Assembly (NCBI GenBank): GCA_035517775.1
Contig: DATIYF010000063.1
Location: forward strand, 1-8,037
DNA from: DATIYF01 sp035517775
Lineage (GTDB): Bacteria; Acidobacteriota; Terriglobia; Terriglobales; Acidobacteriaceae
DNA length: 8,037 bases
Direction: 5' to 3'
Positions 6,716 to 8,037 of the stretch are shown here, in pieces. Made by a program: the position numbers and the translations under genes. Position 1 is the stretch's first letter, and each line of letters starts with the position of its first letter. The notes under the pieces were generated by a model. The model ran no database searches. It saw nothing but the letters and a program-made list of their open reading frames with translations, and had not been told where the DNA came from.

Positions 6716-6721
6716 CGCTGG

Positions 6722-8037
6722 GTGCGCCAGCTCGTGCGCCAGAACCTGAGCTTTTTCGCCTGCGCCGGCCTGGCGGCCCTGGCGTTGCGCCTGTTGTTTC
6801 TCTTCCGCTTTCCCGCTATCACGGCCGATTCCCTCATTTATGGCGATATCGCCCGCAATTGGCTGCAGCACGGCATCTACGCCGTAACCGATGCGGGCAA
6901 GATCGTGCCCACGTTCATCCGCCTGCCCGGCTACCCGGCCTTTCTCGCGCTGGTGTTCTCCGTTTTCGGCATGGACCACTACCGTACGGCGATGCTGCTG
7001 CAGATTTTCGTGGATCTGGGCACCTGCTTTTTAATCGCCGATATGGCGCGGCGGTTGCTCTCCCCGCGCGCCGCCAAAGCTGCCTTTTTACTGGCGGGGC
7101 TTTGCCCTTTCTTTGCCAACTATGCGGCGGCCGCACTGACTGAGACCTGGGAAATTTTCTTCACCGCCCTGGCCTTGGATCTTGCCCTGGCGGCATTGCA
7201 AACGACGCAACAACTACGGGTTTGGATGTACTGCGGTCTGGCGATTGGCGCGGCAATTCTGCTGCGCCCGGATGGAGGCCTGTTGCTTGCAGCCATCGAG
7301 CTGTACCTGGCGGCGCTGGCGCTACGCGGGCTTTCTTTTTCCGGCTCATCCCCGGGCTTCTCTGGATTCATGCGGGCCGGCCTTATCGTCGCTCTGGTCT
7401 CGCTTGCTCCGCTGATTCCCTGGACCCTCCGAAATTTCTACACCCTGCACCGCTTCCAGCCGCTGGCGCCTCGCTACGCGAATGAAGAACACGAATTCGT
7501 GCCCATGGGCTTCAATCGCTGGGTCAAGACCTGGATGGCCGATTACGTTTCGGTCGAGGAGATTTATTGGGCGGTTCCCGGTGAACCGATAGACGTCGAA
7601 AAGCTTCCCGGCCGCGCCTTCGACTCACCCGCTCAGCAGGCGCAGACGGCGCAATTGCTTTCCGACTACAACCAGGTGCTGCACATTACGCCGGAACTGG
7701 ACAAACGCTTCGAGGCGTTGGCCGAGGAGCGGATTCGTGACCATCCGCTGCGCTATTACCTGTGGCTGCCATTGGTACGCATTACCGACATGTGGCTGCG
7801 CCCCCGAACCTCCATTTTGCCCTCCGACACGCGCTGGTGGGAGTACAACGACGATCCCCGATGGTCAGCCCTGGCCGTCGCCCTGGGCGTGATCGGACTC
7901 TTCTACCTCGCGGCGGCTCTTGCCGGACTGTTGCGCGGCCGCTTTGCCCCGCACCTTGGCCTTTTACTCACGTTCGTAGTTCTGCGGTCGGTTTTTCTGG
8001 GCACCCTGGAGAACCCCGAGCCCAGGTACACACTGGA
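6722..8037 (+). CDS. GT-C type membrane glycosyltransferase (PMT_2/ArnT-like), C-terminus cut by window edge
   Basis: A polytopic membrane enzyme that probably transfers a sugar from a polyprenyl-phosphate donor to a lipid, glycan or protein on the outer face of the inner membrane. 438 residues are visible with no stop. After a first helix (about 9-28) comes a loop with Asp36, YGDIARNWL (40-48) and PTFIRLPGYPAF (63-74); the acidic residues of this loop are where GT-C enzymes keep their catalytic Asp. Further landmarks are LTETWE (139-144) and LLRPDGG (180-186). Many helices follow, then a soluble region with no obvious helices (roughly 240-375), two more helices and ENPEPRY (430-436), a motif I associate with the C-terminal part of this group. 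GTG at 6722 is chosen because there is no upstream ATG in frame and it sits just before the first helix; the GTG at 6734 is an alternative. The frame stays open upstream of 6722. It is divergent from the polysaccharide synthase, across 128 bp, suggesting an envelope-glycan locus. Acceptor and donor are unknown. Confidence 0.85.
   Translation, partial: MRQLVRQNLSFFACAGLAALALRLLFLFRFPAITADSLIYGDIARNWLQHGIYAVTDAGKIVPTFIRLPGYPAFLALVFSVFGMDHYRTAMLLQIFVDLGTCFLIADMARRLLSPRAAKAAFLLAGLCPFFANYAAAALTETWEIFFTALALDLALAALQTTQQLRVWMYCGLAIGAAILLRPDGGLLLAAIELYLAALALRGLSFSGSSPGFSGFMRAGLIVALVSLAPLIPWTLRNFYTLHRFQPLAPRYANEEHEFVPMGFNRWVKTWMADYVSVEEIYWAVPGEPIDVEKLPGRAFDSPAQQAQTAQLLSDYNQVLHITPELDKRFEALAEERIRDHPLRYYLWLPLVRITDMWLRPRTSILPSDTRWWEYNDDPRWSALAVALGVIGLFYLAAALAGLLRGRFAPHLGLLLTFVVLRSVFLGTLENPEPRYTL

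Noticed and set aside
1..8037. Defence system, CRISPR array, insertion sequence, tRNA or phage content
   Set aside because: No repeat-spacer pattern, transposase, tRNA-like cloverleaf or phage gene was found on either strand; all substantial frames are metabolic, envelope or membrane genes.

Overview
The window is high-GC bacterial chromosomal DNA with tight gene packing. The best guess for the source is an acidobacterium (Terriglobia/Acidobacteriales type). This rests on recognised protein flavours only: a short secreted protein with an 'SVSP...PPGNSQQFTA' segment of a kind I associate with that phylum, and a PMT_2-like membrane glycosyltransferase with a 'YGDIARNWL...PTFIRLPGYPAF' N-terminus. 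No rRNA or marker gene is present, so the taxonomy is an inference.

Layout. Five genes run leftward on the minus strand from about 6593 to beyond position 1. In transcription order they are: (i) a 1170-residue three-module envelope polysaccharide protein (GH18 hydrolase, then CE4/NodB deacetylase, then processive GT2 synthase); (ii) a tryptophanase/tyrosine phenol-lyase family lyase whose discriminating residues are of the tryptophanase kind; (iii) a short secreted, lipoprotein-like ORF that looks like a collapsed remnant; (iv) a small four-helix membrane protein of unknown role; (v) the N-terminal half of L-glutamate gamma-semialdehyde (P5C) dehydrogenase, cut by the window edge. The gaps are 22, 12, 53 and 120 bp, so the first three or four genes may share a transcript. 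One gene runs rightward from about 6722 and leaves the window: a GT-C type polytopic membrane glycosyltransferase with a GTG start. The 128-bp divergent intergenic region holds a good candidate promoter for the large leftward gene and a possible leaderless start for the rightward gene.

How the genes may work together. The large protein appears able to polymerise a polysaccharide in the cytoplasm, then deacetylate and trim it outside the membrane. That is the set of jobs split between PgaC and PgaB in poly-N-acetylglucosamine systems. The divergent membrane glycosyltransferase probably uses a lipid-linked sugar donor, so the divergent region looks like an envelope-glycan locus. The tryptophanase (indole, pyruvate and ammonia from tryptophan) and the P5C dehydrogenase (proline/arginine catabolism to glutamate) are amino-acid catabolic genes. 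The tryptophanase sits directly behind the polysaccharide synthase, which raises a speculative link between indole production and biofilm matrix. No RNA genes, CRISPR arrays, insertion sequences or clear intrinsic terminators were seen, and no stretch longer than 300 bp lacks a gene.
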